64,000 bases of DNA from Thermoactinomyces vulgaris (lineage in GTDB: Bacteria > Bacillota > Bacilli > Thermoactinomycetales > Thermoactinomycetaceae), in assembly GCF_003688725.1 (NCBI RefSeq), contig NZ_REFP01000008.1, positions 186,001 to 250,000 on the forward strand, read 5' to 3'. The position numbers and the translations under genes were made by a program. The notes under the pieces are model-generated. The model was not told the origin of the DNA. It saw only the letters and a program-made list of their open reading frames with translations, and ran no database searches. This document shows positions 41,343 to 50,856 of the stretch, piece after piece; within the stretch, counting starts at the first letter, position 1; every line of letters starts with the position of its first letter.

Positions 41343-43066
41343 TGAACCGCAATTGGTTGAAGCTTCAAGGGGTGAAGGGCTTCCTCTTGAAGCTTTTCAT
41401 CATGACAGTCATTCAAAGTGTCGCGATCATCATGGCGGCGAAGTGGCTCTCCGGTGTGGTTTCGGCTTTGTTTGCCGGGGAGCCGCCGGCTGAGCAAGCT
41501 GTTTTAATGGGACTGTTTTTGGTGTTTTTCCTTCTGCGCCACGGGATGCAGTTTCTGATGGATCAATCGGCCTCCCGTTTTGCGGAGCGGACGGGAGCCG
41601 GGGTGAGAAAACAACTCCTGAAAAAGCTGGTGCAAAACGGGCCGCGCTTTGCCAAACGGGAAGGGACGGGTAACTTGGTGACGCTGGTGTTGGAAGGTGT
41701 CACGCAATTTCGCACGTATTTGGAACTGTTTTTCCCCCGCATGATTTCCGTCGCCGTGACACCGGCCCTCCTGTTGGTTTATGTGTATACGCTGGATGTG
41801 ACCTCCGGTCTGATTTTAACGGTGACCCTGCCCGTTTTAATCGTGTTTTTGATTCTTGTCGGTATGGCGGCGCAAAAGCATACGGAAAAACAGATGGCCT
41901 CGTTTCGGGTTTTATCCAATCATTTTGTCGATTCGCTGCGCGGACTGGAAACGTTGAAATTCCTCGGGCGGAGCCGGGCACACGGCCACACGATGGAAAG
42001 GGTGAGCAACCGGTACCGGGAAGCGACCATGCGCACCTTGCGCGTTGCTTTTTTGTCCTCGTTTGCGTTGGAGTTTTTCACCATGCTTTCCGTGGCCTCG
42101 GTGGCGGTGCATCTGGGACTTGAACTGATCAAAGGACACATGTCGCTGGCGACGGCACTGGCCATTCTGATGTTGGCGCCGGAGTATTTCTTGCCGGTCC
42201 GGATGGTGGGAGCGGATTACCACGCCACATTGGACGGAAAAGAAGCAGGGGAAGCGATTTTCGGGATCATCGGACAAAAAGAAGAACCCGTCACTGCCAA
42301 GCTTCCCGCTTCGTTTGTCTGGGACAAAGACAGCTTCTTGTCGCTCACTTCGCTTGTGGTTCGCCATGAAGAAAAAGGATCGGCTTCTTTGGAAAAGGTG
42401 TCGTTTGAGATCCGAGGATTTCAAAAGGTGGGGATCGTCGGGGAGAGCGGAGCCGGCAAATCGACATTGATCGATGTGCTGGCCGGCTTTAAGCGGCCGG
42501 AGTCCGGTTCGGTTTGCATCAACGGAATAAAGCTCTCGTCTTTGATGGAAGAAAGATGGCGCGGGCAAACGACGTACATCCCGCAACATCCGTATTTGTT
42601 CAGTGCCTCTTTGGAAGACAACATCCGGTTTTACAAGCCGGACGCCACCCGGGAAGAAGTGGAAAAAGCGGCAGCGTCCGCCGGCCTCACGAAACTGATT
42701 CAAACATTGCCCGGCGGATTGGATCAAATCGTCGGAAACGGCGGCAGATCGTTAAGCGGCGGCCAGGAACAGCGGGTGGCATTGGCCCGGGCTTTTTTAA
42801 ACGACCGCCCCGTTGTGCTGTTGGATGAACCGACGGCACATTTGGACGTGGAGACCGAGTATGAACTGAAAGAAACGATGCTTCGTTTGTTTGAAAACAA
42901 ACTCGTCTTCCTGGCCACGCACCGGCTGCACTGGATGCCGCACATGGATGTGGTGTTGGTGCTGGACAAGGGGAAAGTGGTTGAAACCGGAACCCATGAG
43001 GAGCTGCTGGCGCAAAAAAGCTTGTATTATCAGTTGTTTCAAGCGCAAAGGGAAGGGTTGGCATGA
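41342..43066 (+). CDS. cydD: CydD subunit of the CydDC ABC exporter
   Basis: A 574-residue ABC half-transporter (membrane domain residues 1 to about 310, ATPase domain after that). CydDC exports cysteine and glutathione or handles heme and is needed to assemble cytochrome bd. ATPase motifs are GIVGESGAGKSTLI, SLSGGQEQRVALARAF and VVLLDEPTAHLD. ATG 41342 overlaps the cydB stop; TTG 41339 is an equally close alternative. A four-base overlap couples it to cydC. Confidence 0.94.
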   Translation: MNRNWLKLQGVKGFLLKLFIMTVIQSVAIIMAAKWLSGVVSALFAGEPPAEQAVLMGLFLVFFLLRHGMQFLMDQSASRFAERTGAGVRKQLLKKLVQNGPRFAKREGTGNLVTLVLEGVTQFRTYLELFFPRMISVAVTPALLLVYVYTLDVTSGLILTVTLPVLIVFLILVGMAAQKHTEKQMASFRVLSNHFVDSLRGLETLKFLGRSRAHGHTMERVSNRYREATMRTLRVAFLSSFALEFFTMLSVASVAVHLGLELIKGHMSLATALAILMLAPEYFLPVRMVGADYHATLDGKEAGEAIFGIIGQKEEPVTAKLPASFVWDKDSFLSLTSLVVRHEEKGSASLEKVSFEIRGFQKVGIVGESGAGKSTLIDVLAGFKRPESGSVCINGIKLSSLMEERWRGQTTYIPQHPYLFSASLEDNIRFYKPDATREEVEKAAASAGLTKLIQTLPGGLDQIVGNGGRSLSGGQEQRVALARAFLNDRPVVLLDEPTAHLDVETEYELKETMLRLFENKLVFLATHRLHWMPHMDVVLVLDKGKVVETGTHEELLAQKSLYYQLFQAQREGLA

Positions 43067-44832
43067 AAAAGGAACAATGGATTTTCGCTTATCTCCGGTC
43101 TCACCGTCTGCGGTTTTTGCTGGTCATTGGATTGGGGATTTTGACGGCCGGTTGTGCGGCGGCCCTGATGTTTACTTCCGGTTTTTTGATTTCCAAATCG
43201 GCGCTTCGTCCGGAAAACATTCTCATGGTTTATGTGCCGATCGTTCTGGTTCGGACGTTTGGGATCGGGCGTGCGGTGCTCCATTATGCGGAGCGGTTGA
43301 TCAGCCATGATATGGTGTTGCGCATTCTGGCCAAGATGCGTGTCCGTCTGTACCGGATCTTGGAACCGCAGGCACTTTTCCTTCGCTCCCGTTACCGGAC
43401 AGGGGATATGTTGGGGACGCTTGCCGATGACATCGAACAATTGCAGGATGTGTATGTGAGGACGATTTTCCCGGCGGTGACCGCGCTGGTGATTTACGGG
43501 TTGGCCGTTGCGGCTTTGGGAACGTTTGACCTTTCGTTTGCCCTTTGGATGGCTTTGTATCTGTTTTTCCTGGTGGTTCTTTTGCCGCTTGTCTCGCTTT
43601 GGGTGACACAGGTGAGGCAGCGCCGCATGAGGAAAAACCGGAACCGTTTGTACCGGGAGTGGACGGATGCGGTCATGGGGCTTTCGGATTGGGTGATCAG
43701 CGGGCGGTCGGCAGAATTGATTGCGTCGCATGAGGCGGATGAAGACCGGTTGGCTGTTGAGGAGAGAAGGTTAAAGCGCTGGAAGCAGTGGAGAACGCTG
43801 GTCGGACAAGTCATGCTCGGAGTCCTGGTGATCTTCATGGTTTCCTGGGCCGGTGGCCACGCACAAAACGGCCAACTTGCCGCCCCCATGATTGCCGCGT
43901 TTACGTTGATTGTCTTTCCGTTGACGGATGTGTTTCTTCCGGTGTCCGAAGCCGTGGAAAAAATTCCGCAATACCGCCATTCGCTGAACAGGATACATCG
44001 TTTCGGCAGATCGGGTTTCGTTCCGCCATCCGAACCGGAAGTTGCGGAAGAAGAGTTGCAAAAGGCGAAACAAAAAGCGGATATCCGGTTGAAAAAGGTG
44101 TCCCATCGGTATGAAGGTGCTGATGAATGGAGCATGGACAACATTTCCCTGGATATTCCCCACGGGAAGAAAGTGGCATTGATCGGACGGAGCGGAGCCG
44201 GAAAGTCGACCCTCATCAAACTGATCCGGGGCATGTTGGCTCCCGAACGCGGACAGGTGACCATCAACGGGGTGGATGCCGTCCGGTTCGGCGGGGAAAT
44301 TTCAAAAGTGATTTCCGTGTTAAACCAGCGGCCGCATTTGTTTGACACCACCGTAGCCAATAATATCCGGCTGGGCAAACCGGATGCGACCGATGAAGAA
44401 GTCCGCCGGGTGGCCCGGCAAGTCCGACTGGATGCACTGATCGAATCCCTGCCCCTGGGGTATGACACCCCGATGATGGAAACGGGAGAGCGATTTTCTG
44501 GCGGGGAACGGCAACGGATTGCATTGGCCCGGATATTGCTGCAAAACACGCCCGTGATGGTTTTGGATGAGCCGACGGTGGGACTGGATCCCCGGACGGA
44601 ACGGGATTTGCTTGCGACGATTTTTCAGGTTGCCGCCGGAAAAACCCTGATCTGGATTACACACCATTTGACGGGAGTGGAAAAAATGGATGAGGTGGTC
44701 TTTATTGAAAACGGAAGGATTGAAATGATCGGTCCGCATGAAGAACTGCTTGCCTGTTTGCCACGTTACCGCCGTTTATATCACTTGGATCGTCCGGTGA
44801 TGCCGGAAGAAGCCAGTGGATCCGGACGATGA
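43063..44832 (+). CDS. cydC: CydC subunit of the CydDC ABC exporter
   Basis: A 589-residue ABC half-transporter, partner of CydD. The membrane domain spans residues 1 to about 320 (LTAGCAAALMFTSGFLISKS at the first helix). The ATPase domain has VALIGRSGAGKSTLIKLIRG, RFSGGERQRIALARILL and VMVLDEPTVGLDPRT. Last gene of cydABDC, followed by a long terminator. The order A-B-D-C differs from B. subtilis cydABCD in naming only; the two ABC genes are hard to tell apart, so the D/C assignment follows position. Confidence 0.92.
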   Translation: MKKEQWIFAYLRSHRLRFLLVIGLGILTAGCAAALMFTSGFLISKSALRPENILMVYVPIVLVRTFGIGRAVLHYAERLISHDMVLRILAKMRVRLYRILEPQALFLRSRYRTGDMLGTLADDIEQLQDVYVRTIFPAVTALVIYGLAVAALGTFDLSFALWMALYLFFLVVLLPLVSLWVTQVRQRRMRKNRNRLYREWTDAVMGLSDWVISGRSAELIASHEADEDRLAVEERRLKRWKQWRTLVGQVMLGVLVIFMVSWAGGHAQNGQLAAPMIAAFTLIVFPLTDVFLPVSEAVEKIPQYRHSLNRIHRFGRSGFVPPSEPEVAEEELQKAKQKADIRLKKVSHRYEGADEWSMDNISLDIPHGKKVALIGRSGAGKSTLIKLIRGMLAPERGQVTINGVDAVRFGGEISKVISVLNQRPHLFDTTVANNIRLGKPDATDEEVRRVARQVRLDALIESLPLGYDTPMMETGERFSGGERQRIALARILLQNTPVMVLDEPTVGLDPRTERDLLATIFQVAAGKTLIWITHHLTGVEKMDEVVFIENGRIEMIGPHEELLACLPRYRRLYHLDRPVMPEEASGSGR

Positions 44833-44836
44833 AGAA

Positions 44837-44885
44837 AGCCTCCTTTGTCCCGGGTTTAAGCCCGGAGCAAAGGAGGCTGTTTTCT
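44837..44885. terminator. terminator between cydC and the convergent membrane-protein gene
   Basis: AGCCTCCTTTG pairs with CAAAGGAGGCT, with an inner CCGGG/CCCGG stem. GTTTTCTT follows on the plus strand. It serves cydABDC and possibly the opposite gene. Confidence 0.85.
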
Positions 44886-45292
44886 TACCAACCATATGGG
44901 AATTTCATCAACACAAGGATCAGATACATGCAAATCGAGGTCAGGATGGCATGAAAGCGCACTTTTTTCAGCCAGCCGGTCCGGTCCTCTTCAAAGGACG
45001 GGGGAGCTTTCCGGCAATAATATCCGAACATCCCGCCAAATGCGCCCACACCGGTAAATACAACCGCCACAAGGATGATCCACAATACCGGATAATTTCC
45101 TTGAAGATACATGATGAGGCCCGTGACGAATTGAGCGACCAAAATCCATTGGACGGTGAAGTTCATCCAGTAATAAACTTGCAGAACCCCCCGGTTTTGT
45201 AACCACGTTTTGCGCAAGAAGAAGGGCAATAACAAATAGAAGCCCATGCCGACGGCTCCCAAGAGATGAAGAAACAGCATGATCCGGTTCAA
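44885..45292 (-). CDS. hypothetical four-helix membrane protein
   Basis: A 135-residue integral membrane protein with four predicted helices (LLGAVGMGFYLLLPFFL, VQWILVAQFVTGLIMYL, WIILVAVVFTGVGAFGG, AILTSICMYLILVLM). It is small and lacks conserved His pairs that would mark a cytochrome. I do not recognise the family. It is convergent with cydC and starts at ATG 45292 behind AGAAAGGAG. A role in respiration would be guesswork from position. Confidence 0.75.
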   Translation of the reverse strand: MNRIMLFLHLLGAVGMGFYLLLPFFLRKTWLQNRGVLQVYYWMNFTVQWILVAQFVTGLIMYLQGNYPVLWIILVAVVFTGVGAFGGMFGYYCRKAPPSFEEDRTGWLKKVRFHAILTSICMYLILVLMKFPYGW

Positions 45293-45540
45293 GAATGCTT
45301 CTCCTTTCTTTGAGTGATGGTGAACATTTTATTCTATCATGGAAAGGCCGATGGGTTTGTGAGATTTATCGCAAGACCAAAAAGATTTTGATGCAGCCGA
45401 TCAACCGTCCGGTCGGGCGCGGCGGTCCGCACAACATGATGCTTTGGCTCCAAATCGGTTTCCTGTCTTTTTATATCAACTTATAATATACTAATAAATA
45501 AAACTTTTGTGGAATCAGCTTGAAAGGATTGGACAAGCAG

Positions 45541-46257
45541 ATGATCAATCAGCAGGGGCATGAAGCATGGCGGGGGATTAAACAGGGTTTTGCGGAGGGA
45601 GTCTTAAAGTCCGTTCCCATCGTCATCGGTTATCTCCCGGTGGCGGTTGCTTTCGGCCTGATTTCCACCCAATCCGGTCTTTCTCTTTATCACACGGTGC
45701 TGATGAGTGTCATGGTTTATGCCGGAGCCAGCCAATTCATGGCCGTGTCGATGTTGGCAGGCGGAGTGGGGGCAATGGAGATTATCTTGGCGACCTTTAT
45801 TTTAAATTTCAGGCATTTTATCATGAGTTTATCTCTGATGAACGGAATAAAATCCGTCCCGAATCAATGGAAGTGGGTTTTGTCTTCGTGGATCACGGAT
45901 GAAACGTTCAGTGTGGCTTCTTTTCATAAAGAAAAAGCCGGTCCCGGGTTTTTGGCGGGTTTGATGCTCACCGCTTACGGATCGTGGATTTTTGGCACCT
46001 TGTCGGGCGCGCTCCTCGGGGATTTTATTCCGCCGGTCATCGGGGAAAGCATGTCCATTGCTTTGTATGCCATGTTCATCGGGCTGTTGGTGCCATCCGT
46101 GCGGAAGAACTGGAGAATCGGGTTGATCAGCGTTCTTTCCATGCTTCTTTGTTACCTTTTCAGCCAATTTACAAGCAGCGGCTGGTCGATTGTGCTGGCA
46201 ACCGTATTGGGAAGCCTGGCAGGTTTGGTTCTGAAACGGAGGGAGACTGATGAATGA
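45541..46257 (+). CDS. azlC: AzlC family branched-chain amino acid exporter, large subunit
   Basis: A 238-residue membrane protein of the AzlC (LIV-E) family, which with AzlD exports branched-chain amino acids and analogues such as 4-azaleucine. Marks are GYLPVAVAFGLIS, YAGASQFMAVSML and WITDETFSVASF. Several in-frame starts exist (TTG 45520, TTG 45532, ATG 45541); I take the ATG, which lies behind AAAGGATTGG. The end overlaps azlD by eight bases. No AzlB-type regulator is adjacent. Confidence 0.88.
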   Translation: MINQQGHEAWRGIKQGFAEGVLKSVPIVIGYLPVAVAFGLISTQSGLSLYHTVLMSVMVYAGASQFMAVSMLAGGVGAMEIILATFILNFRHFIMSLSLMNGIKSVPNQWKWVLSSWITDETFSVASFHKEKAGPGFLAGLMLTAYGSWIFGTLSGALLGDFIPPVIGESMSIALYAMFIGLLVPSVRKNWRIGLISVLSMLLCYLFSQFTSSGWSIVLATVLGSLAGLVLKRRETDE

Positions 46258-46549
46258 ATTCTTGATCATCCTCGGCATGGCAGTGGTGACTTTGATCCCG
46301 AGATGGTTGCCGGTCCTCATTATCGGGCGCTTCACTTTTCCCAAACGGGTGAATGACTGGTTGGGCTTCATTCCTTATGCTGCACTGGGCGCTTTGATTT
46401 TTCCCGGGATCTTAAGCGTGGATGCCGAAAATCCTTCCACCGGACTGATCGGCGGTCTGGTCGCCGCCCTGTTGGCGGTTTTTCGCGCCCCGGTTCTGTT
46501 GGTGATTGCCGGTTCGATTTTAACGGTCATGATTTTAAAAGGCGGATAA
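46250..46549 (+). CDS. azlD: AzlD family branched-chain amino acid exporter, small subunit
   Basis: A 99-residue membrane protein with four short helices. LGMAVVTLIPRWLPVLIIG at the start and FIPYAALGALIFPGIL are typical of AzlD. It overlaps azlC and ends at a strong terminator, so azlCD is a two-gene operon. Confidence 0.9.
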   Translation: MNEFLIILGMAVVTLIPRWLPVLIIGRFTFPKRVNDWLGFIPYAALGALIFPGILSVDAENPSTGLIGGLVAALLAVFRAPVLLVIAGSILTVMILKGG

Positions 46550-46582
46550 AAAGGGAGGGAACCTGGTTCCCTCCCTTTTTTC
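46548..46582. terminator. bidirectional terminator between azlD and the peptide transporter gene
   Basis: AAAAAGGGAGGGAA pairs with TTCCCTCCCTTTTT around a short loop between convergent genes. Confidence 0.93.
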
Positions 46583-46585
46583 CGG

Positions 46586-47971
46586 TCAGTCCATCATCCG
46601 CACCAGGATGCGGTTGATGGAAATCAACAAGAGGCCGAAGAAGATGGCCAGTCCTCCAATGATGGCGAAAATCTCCATGAAGCCGAACGATGTGGTCAGT
46701 GCAGCGATTTGGCCGCCCAAGATATTGGCCACCCCGGTGCTGGCCAACCAGACTCCCATGAGAAGCGAAGCCAGTTTGACCGGCGCAATGCGGCTGACCA
46801 AGGAAAGCCCGATCGGAGACAAGAAAAGTTCTCCCAAGGTATGGAACAAATAAGTGAACACAATAAACAGCAGGTTGGCTTTGACCGTGATATGTTCCGC
46901 ATCACTGCCGGTTTGAAGCACGGCAGCCATCAGAATCAAAAAGCCTGTGCCCAAAAGAACCATTCCCAGCCCCATTTTGATGGGAACGGGCAAATCTCCC
47001 CGCTTGGAGTTGGCCAGTTTGGTCCACAGCATGGAAACCAAGGGTGCCAGCAGAATGATAAACAACGGGTTGACCGATTGGAACCAGGAAATGGGGATTT
47101 CCCATCCGAAGAGGGTCCGGTCGATAAAGTCCCGGGTGTAAAGCGTCATGGAGCTTCCTGCTTGTTCAAAACCGGCCCAGAAAAAGACGACAAAACAAGT
47201 GATGAGGATGATGGCCAGTGTCCGTTGTTTTTCCTTTTTGGTCAACGGTTCGTTGGCTTTGGGATTGGCGGCCGTTTTCTTGCCGGCCGGTTTCATCCCG
47301 ATGTCCCCCAAATAGCGTTTTCCCAACAGGTTAAAAGCCAGTTGTCCCGCGATCATTCCGATGGCAGCGGCAAGAAAAGCGTATTTAAAGCCGTATTGCA
47401 CCACTCCGTTGACGGTGGTTTTAAAGAAATCTTCGGCCAAAAAACCGCAAATGAGCGGGGCAAACAAGGCGCCCAGGTTGATGCCCATGTAAAAAATCGT
47501 AAACGCTGCATCGCGCCGTTTGTCTTGTTCGCTGTAAAGTTCGCCCAAGAGGGTGGAGATATTGGGTTTAAAGAAACCGTTCCCCAGGATGATCAGCGCC
47601 AGTCCGATATATAACGCCGCCTGACTCTGGTTAATGAACAGCACCAGGTTTCCGAGCGCCATGGTGACACCCCCGATGGTGATGGCCAGGCGTTTTCCGA
47701 TGAAATGGTCGGTCAGCCAGCCGCCGGCAAGCGGTGTGAAATAACAAGCGCCGGTGTAAAAGCCGTAAATCATCGATGCGGTCGCAGGATCAAATCCCAA
47801 ACCGCCGCTGACCAGACTGGCGGTTAAATACAAGATCAACAAACTCCGCAATCCATAGTAACTGAATCGTTCCCACATCTCCGTGAAAAAAAGCAGTTTG
47901 AGTCCGGGAGGATGTTTTTTCGTGGGTGCCGATTCCGCTATGTTTTCTTCAATTTCCACTGCTGCTTCCAT
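46586..47971 (-). CDS. POT family proton-dependent oligopeptide transporter
   Basis: A 461-residue transporter of the PTR2/POT family (DtpT-like), importing di- and tripeptides with protons. The diagnostic FFTEMWERFSYYGLRSLL holds the ExxER proton-coupling motif. GFYTGACYFTPLAGGWLTD and FTIFYMGINLGALFAPL are the two PROSITE-type signatures. ATG 47971 is nine bases behind AAGGAGGG; a longer upstream frame has AT-rich, unnatural sequence. Confidence 0.94.
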   Translation of the reverse strand: MEAAVEIEENIAESAPTKKHPPGLKLLFFTEMWERFSYYGLRSLLILYLTASLVSGGLGFDPATASMIYGFYTGACYFTPLAGGWLTDHFIGKRLAITIGGVTMALGNLVLFINQSQAALYIGLALIILGNGFFKPNISTLLGELYSEQDKRRDAAFTIFYMGINLGALFAPLICGFLAEDFFKTTVNGVVQYGFKYAFLAAAIGMIAGQLAFNLLGKRYLGDIGMKPAGKKTAANPKANEPLTKKEKQRTLAIILITCFVVFFWAGFEQAGSSMTLYTRDFIDRTLFGWEIPISWFQSVNPLFIILLAPLVSMLWTKLANSKRGDLPVPIKMGLGMVLLGTGFLILMAAVLQTGSDAEHITVKANLLFIVFTYLFHTLGELFLSPIGLSLVSRIAPVKLASLLMGVWLASTGVANILGGQIAALTTSFGFMEIFAIIGGLAIFFGLLLISINRILVRMMD

Positions 47972-48376
47972 GTGATGATCCCTCCTTGAATGTTGCCTGA
48001 TTGCCTGGCTGGTTGATTGATTAGGTGAAATACTTTGGAAAAAAATAAAAATCCAGCAGAAAAAAAGGCTTGTCGTTAAAATTTTGGAACAATTATAGAA
48101 AAAACATCGAATATTATCTTTGAAAATTTTAAAGGAAATATTTCTGTTCGTCAAAGGTTAATGATTGGGAAAAAGATTGCCAAGCGAGGAAGAGATCTTG
48201 GATGAATATTTAAAACTTATGGACAAATTTTTCTGACTATTAATTGTTGCGGGCAAATATGTTATGCTGGAGATGAAGATGAAATGATCCCTTTTAGGGA
48301 TCATTTTTTTGTTTATCAGTGCATTGGCTGTGTCTTAAGGATTGGGGAAATGTTTTGCAGCAAGAGGAGGATCGGG
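47972..48376. other. 405-base divergent intergenic region
   Basis: AT-rich stretch between the peptide transporter and acyltransferase genes. The right third contains a weak promoter-like pair (TTAATT, 17 bases, TATGCT near 48246-48268) followed at once by a strong terminator hairpin (48282-48310). No gene longer than about 30 codons was recognised. Confidence 0.45.
48282..48310 (+). terminator. terminator hairpin in the leader of the acyltransferase gene
   Basis: AAATGATCCC pairs perfectly with GGGATCATTT around TTTTA, then further T residues. It lies 67 bases before the next start codon and only about 15 bases after a promoter-like sequence, so it may end a very short transcript or act in attenuation. 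Confidence 0.7.
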
Positions 48377-49411
48377 ATGAAAAAAAGAATTGAAGAAGCG
48401 GATTACATGAAAGGCGTCGCCATTTTGGCCGTGATTTTGATTCATGTAACCGCTTTTAGCATGCGTTCATTTCATCAATTGACAGACGGGGGCGTGTTTT
48501 TTGCGATCAATCAGTTGGGCAGGTTTTGTGTTCCGGTTTTCTTTATGATCTCCGGCTTGTTTTTGTTCTACCGGTACTATGACAATGAACCGTTTCCGGT
48601 CAAAAGCTTCTTTAAAAAGCGCACCATGTATATCCTGATTCCCTATCTGATCTGGTCGGTCATCTATCTGATTTACGGAAAAATGGTTCATCCGGAAACC
48701 GCTCCCGGGCCGGGAATCAAAAGCATTGAGGCGATTTTTACGGGAGGCGCCTATTATCACTTGTATTTCTTGGTGGTCATGGTTCAATTTTATGTGTTGC
48801 TTCCCGTTTTGATCTGGGCATTCCGCAAGTTTGGAGGCATCACGGTGGTTGCCTTCTCACTGCTCGTGAATGTGATCGCCGGAAGCATGACTTGGTGGGA
48901 AGTGGTGGACAAGTTGCCGTGGCTTGCGTCCTATAACCAAAATGCCATGTATTACTTTCCGGTTTGGTTATTCTACTTTTGTCTGGGCGGTTGGATCGGC
49001 CAACATGCCGACCAGGTATACCAATATGTCAAAAAAATCCCTTTTTCGGCGACGGTCCTCTTTTATCTGGCCTCGGCCGTTGCGATGATGATCGAGGGAT
49101 TCGTCCGCAAACACACCGGCTTCTTTAATTATTCGGTTTTTGCTTATTCGATTTGCACGCTGATGCTGCTGTATCAGATGTTTTGCAAATGGAAGTTTTC
49201 CTGGATGTATATGTTGGGGAAATATTCGTTTGGCCTGTATTTGATTCATCCGATGTTGTTAAACTTATGGAGCCAAGTCAGTTCCAAGCTGTTCCCAGCT
49301 GCCTCCTGGACGGAGTTTTTCATCATGTTGTTCGTCGTGACGCTTTTTTCCTTGGGATTGGCCAAGCTGATGAAGCGTCTTCCCTACCATTATCTGATCA
49401 CGGGAAAATAA
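48377..49411 (+). CDS. acyltransferase family 3 membrane protein
   Basis: A 344-residue integral membrane O-acyltransferase (OatA/WecH-like, without an extracellular SGNH domain). About ten helices. The conserved His lies in AVILIHVTAF near the start, with the usual DYMKGVAIL before it; the Arg-rich loop KSFFKKRTMYILIPY and the C-terminal YSFGLYLIHPMLL are family marks. The target (cell wall sugar, teichoic acid or polysaccharide) cannot be told. ATG 48377 follows GAGGAGGATC. Confidence 0.88.
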   Translation: MKKRIEEADYMKGVAILAVILIHVTAFSMRSFHQLTDGGVFFAINQLGRFCVPVFFMISGLFLFYRYYDNEPFPVKSFFKKRTMYILIPYLIWSVIYLIYGKMVHPETAPGPGIKSIEAIFTGGAYYHLYFLVVMVQFYVLLPVLIWAFRKFGGITVVAFSLLVNVIAGSMTWWEVVDKLPWLASYNQNAMYYFPVWLFYFCLGGWIGQHADQVYQYVKKIPFSATVLFYLASAVAMMIEGFVRKHTGFFNYSVFAYSICTLMLLYQMFCKWKFSWMYMLGKYSFGLYLIHPMLLNLWSQVSSKLFPAASWTEFFIMLFVVTLFSLGLAKLMKRLPYHYLITGK

Positions 49412-49522
49412 TACGGGAAATGAAAAGGGAATCCTGAACGGATTCCCTTTGCCGGAGCGAAACGACGGGACGGATGTTTTGAATCAGGCGGTGCCATGCG
49501 GTAACACATCGCCTTGAACCGG

Positions 49523-49750
49523 TTATTTGCGAGGGGTGGAAGGGATGCTGGGCAATGCTTGATTCCACTGTTCGATCACTTGATTCGCCAAATCTTCCAA
49601 AATTTTCGCTTCATCAAAATAAAGGGAAGGGCAGCTGTTGTCCGGGTTTCGCTTCAATTCCACCTTTCGCAAAGTCTTATGTTTCTTTAAAGCGTGCAAC
49701 AAAATCTGTTTGGCGTTGTTATCCAACTTCAAAACAATTTTACGCTTCAC
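49523..49750 (-). CDS. hypothetical small basic protein
   Basis: A 75-residue basic protein I do not recognise. The first half is Lys-rich and helical (VLKLDNNAKQILLHALKKHK), the second contains PSLYFDEAKILEDLANQVIE. GTG 49750 lies nine bases behind CGGAGG and is preferred to a longer frame that starts without a ribosome binding site. It stands alone; nothing around it suggests a job. Confidence 0.6.
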   Translation of the reverse strand: MKRKIVLKLDNNAKQILLHALKKHKTLRKVELKRNPDNSCPSLYFDEAKILEDLANQVIEQWNQALPSIPSTPRK

Positions 49751-49950
49751 CTTGATCTTCCTCCGATCTTCTGAATACGAACCCGTTGATCCGTCGGGGG
49801 CGGTTGGTGAACGATGATTCACAGGTATCTAGTACAAGTATAAGAAATAGAAGCCGTTTGATGCAATGAATTATGGGAATTAGATAAAAATATTTGCTAA
49901 TCTTAATTTTTTATCTTCTTATTTGTATATTTCGGTTTTGAGGCCGAATG

Positions 49951-49990
49951 AAAAAGCGGAATCTCCCAACCGCGGAGATCCCGCTTTTTT
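49951..49990 (-). terminator. terminator of resA (minus strand)
   Basis: AAAAAGCGG-ATCTC and GAGAT-CCGCTTTTT arms pair across an internal mismatch. On the minus strand the stem follows the resA stop and is followed by T residues. Confidence 0.8.
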
Positions 49991-49996
49991 TGTGTT

Positions 49997-50572
49997 TTAC
50001 GGTTCAATCAGCCTGGAAAGTTGTTGATCCAACACGGCTGGGGTGAGTTCGCCGATTTGGTGGTGGATGATGCGCCCGTTTTTGTCGATGAAAAACGTTT
50101 GGGGCAAGGCCGACACGCGATAAAGATCGGAAACCCGGCCATCCGTGTCCAGACCCGCCGGGAAGGTGTAGCCATGCTGTTTTATGTATTGTTGTGCCGC
50201 CTCTTTCCGGTCCAGATGCGTGGTGTGAACCATGATGATTTGGACTTGATCCTGTTTGGATTGGTAAACCTTCTCCAACAGCGGCATCTCCCGTTTGCAG
50301 TTTTCGCACCAAGTCGCCCAAAAATTAATGATCGCGGGTTTACCGGAGTCCGCGGAAAACCGGACCGTCTCTTGAAAAATGCCGGGCAGCTCAAATCCCG
50401 GCGCTTGGGACTGTTTGGGAAGCGCATGGGACGCAATATATTCTTCGGCGGTCATGTTTTGCGGGTTTTGGGATTTGGAGGGGGAACTCCTGAAAGACCA
50501 GATCGCATAAACGGTCAGGACGGCCAGGATGAGCAGAAGGGAGATCTGAAGCAGCGGCTTTTTCTTGTCCAT
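49997..50572 (-). CDS. resA: ResA/TlpA-like membrane-anchored thioredoxin
   Basis: A 191-residue thioredoxin-fold protein with one N-terminal membrane anchor (residues about 6-25), acting outside the membrane. The redox site is WCENCKRE, with Glu-Asn between the cysteines instead of the more common Glu-Pro of ResA. VSALPQTFFIDKNG carries the cis-Pro. ResA keeps apocytochrome c hemes reduced; here it is divergent from qoxABCD, which needs no c-type heme, so another disulfide role is possible. ATG 50572 is eleven bases behind AAGGAG. Confidence 0.87.
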   Translation of the reverse strand: MDKKKPLLQISLLLILAVLTVYAIWSFRSSPSKSQNPQNMTAEEYIASHALPKQSQAPGFELPGIFQETVRFSADSGKPAIINFWATWCENCKREMPLLEKVYQSKQDQVQIIMVHTTHLDRKEAAQQYIKQHGYTFPAGLDTDGRVSDLYRVSALPQTFFIDKNGRIIHHQIGELTPAVLDQQLSRLIEP

Positions 50573-50770
50573 CCTCGTGTCAGCTCCTTCCGTCAATTTA
50601 TCCCTATTGTAGCGGTCGGCACGGAAAAAGGAAAGGAGAACGAAGATGGGAAGTTTTTATAAAAATATAAACAATAACCGGCGGAATCGGGCCGAAAAAC
50701 AAAAAATTTTATGAGTAACCATTATTTTCCTGGCATTTTCAAGAAAAGATTTACGGAAATGTCATATTTC

Positions 50771-50788
50771 ATGTGATCAATTGCACAT
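50771..50788. promoter_or_regulatory. FNR/CRP-family-like palindrome upstream of qoxABCD
   Basis: ATGTGA-TCAATT-GCACAT has the form TGTGA-N6-TCACA with one mismatch in the right arm. It lies about 70 bases before the predicted -35. A CRP/FNR-family regulator responding to oxygen would make sense for an oxidase operon, but this is inference. Confidence 0.4.
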
Positions 50789-50856
50789 TTTTTTCTATAC
50801 AATGTCTCTAGTAAAAACCGTAAGCAATTATTGTGAGAGTTTACTATTTTTATCCA

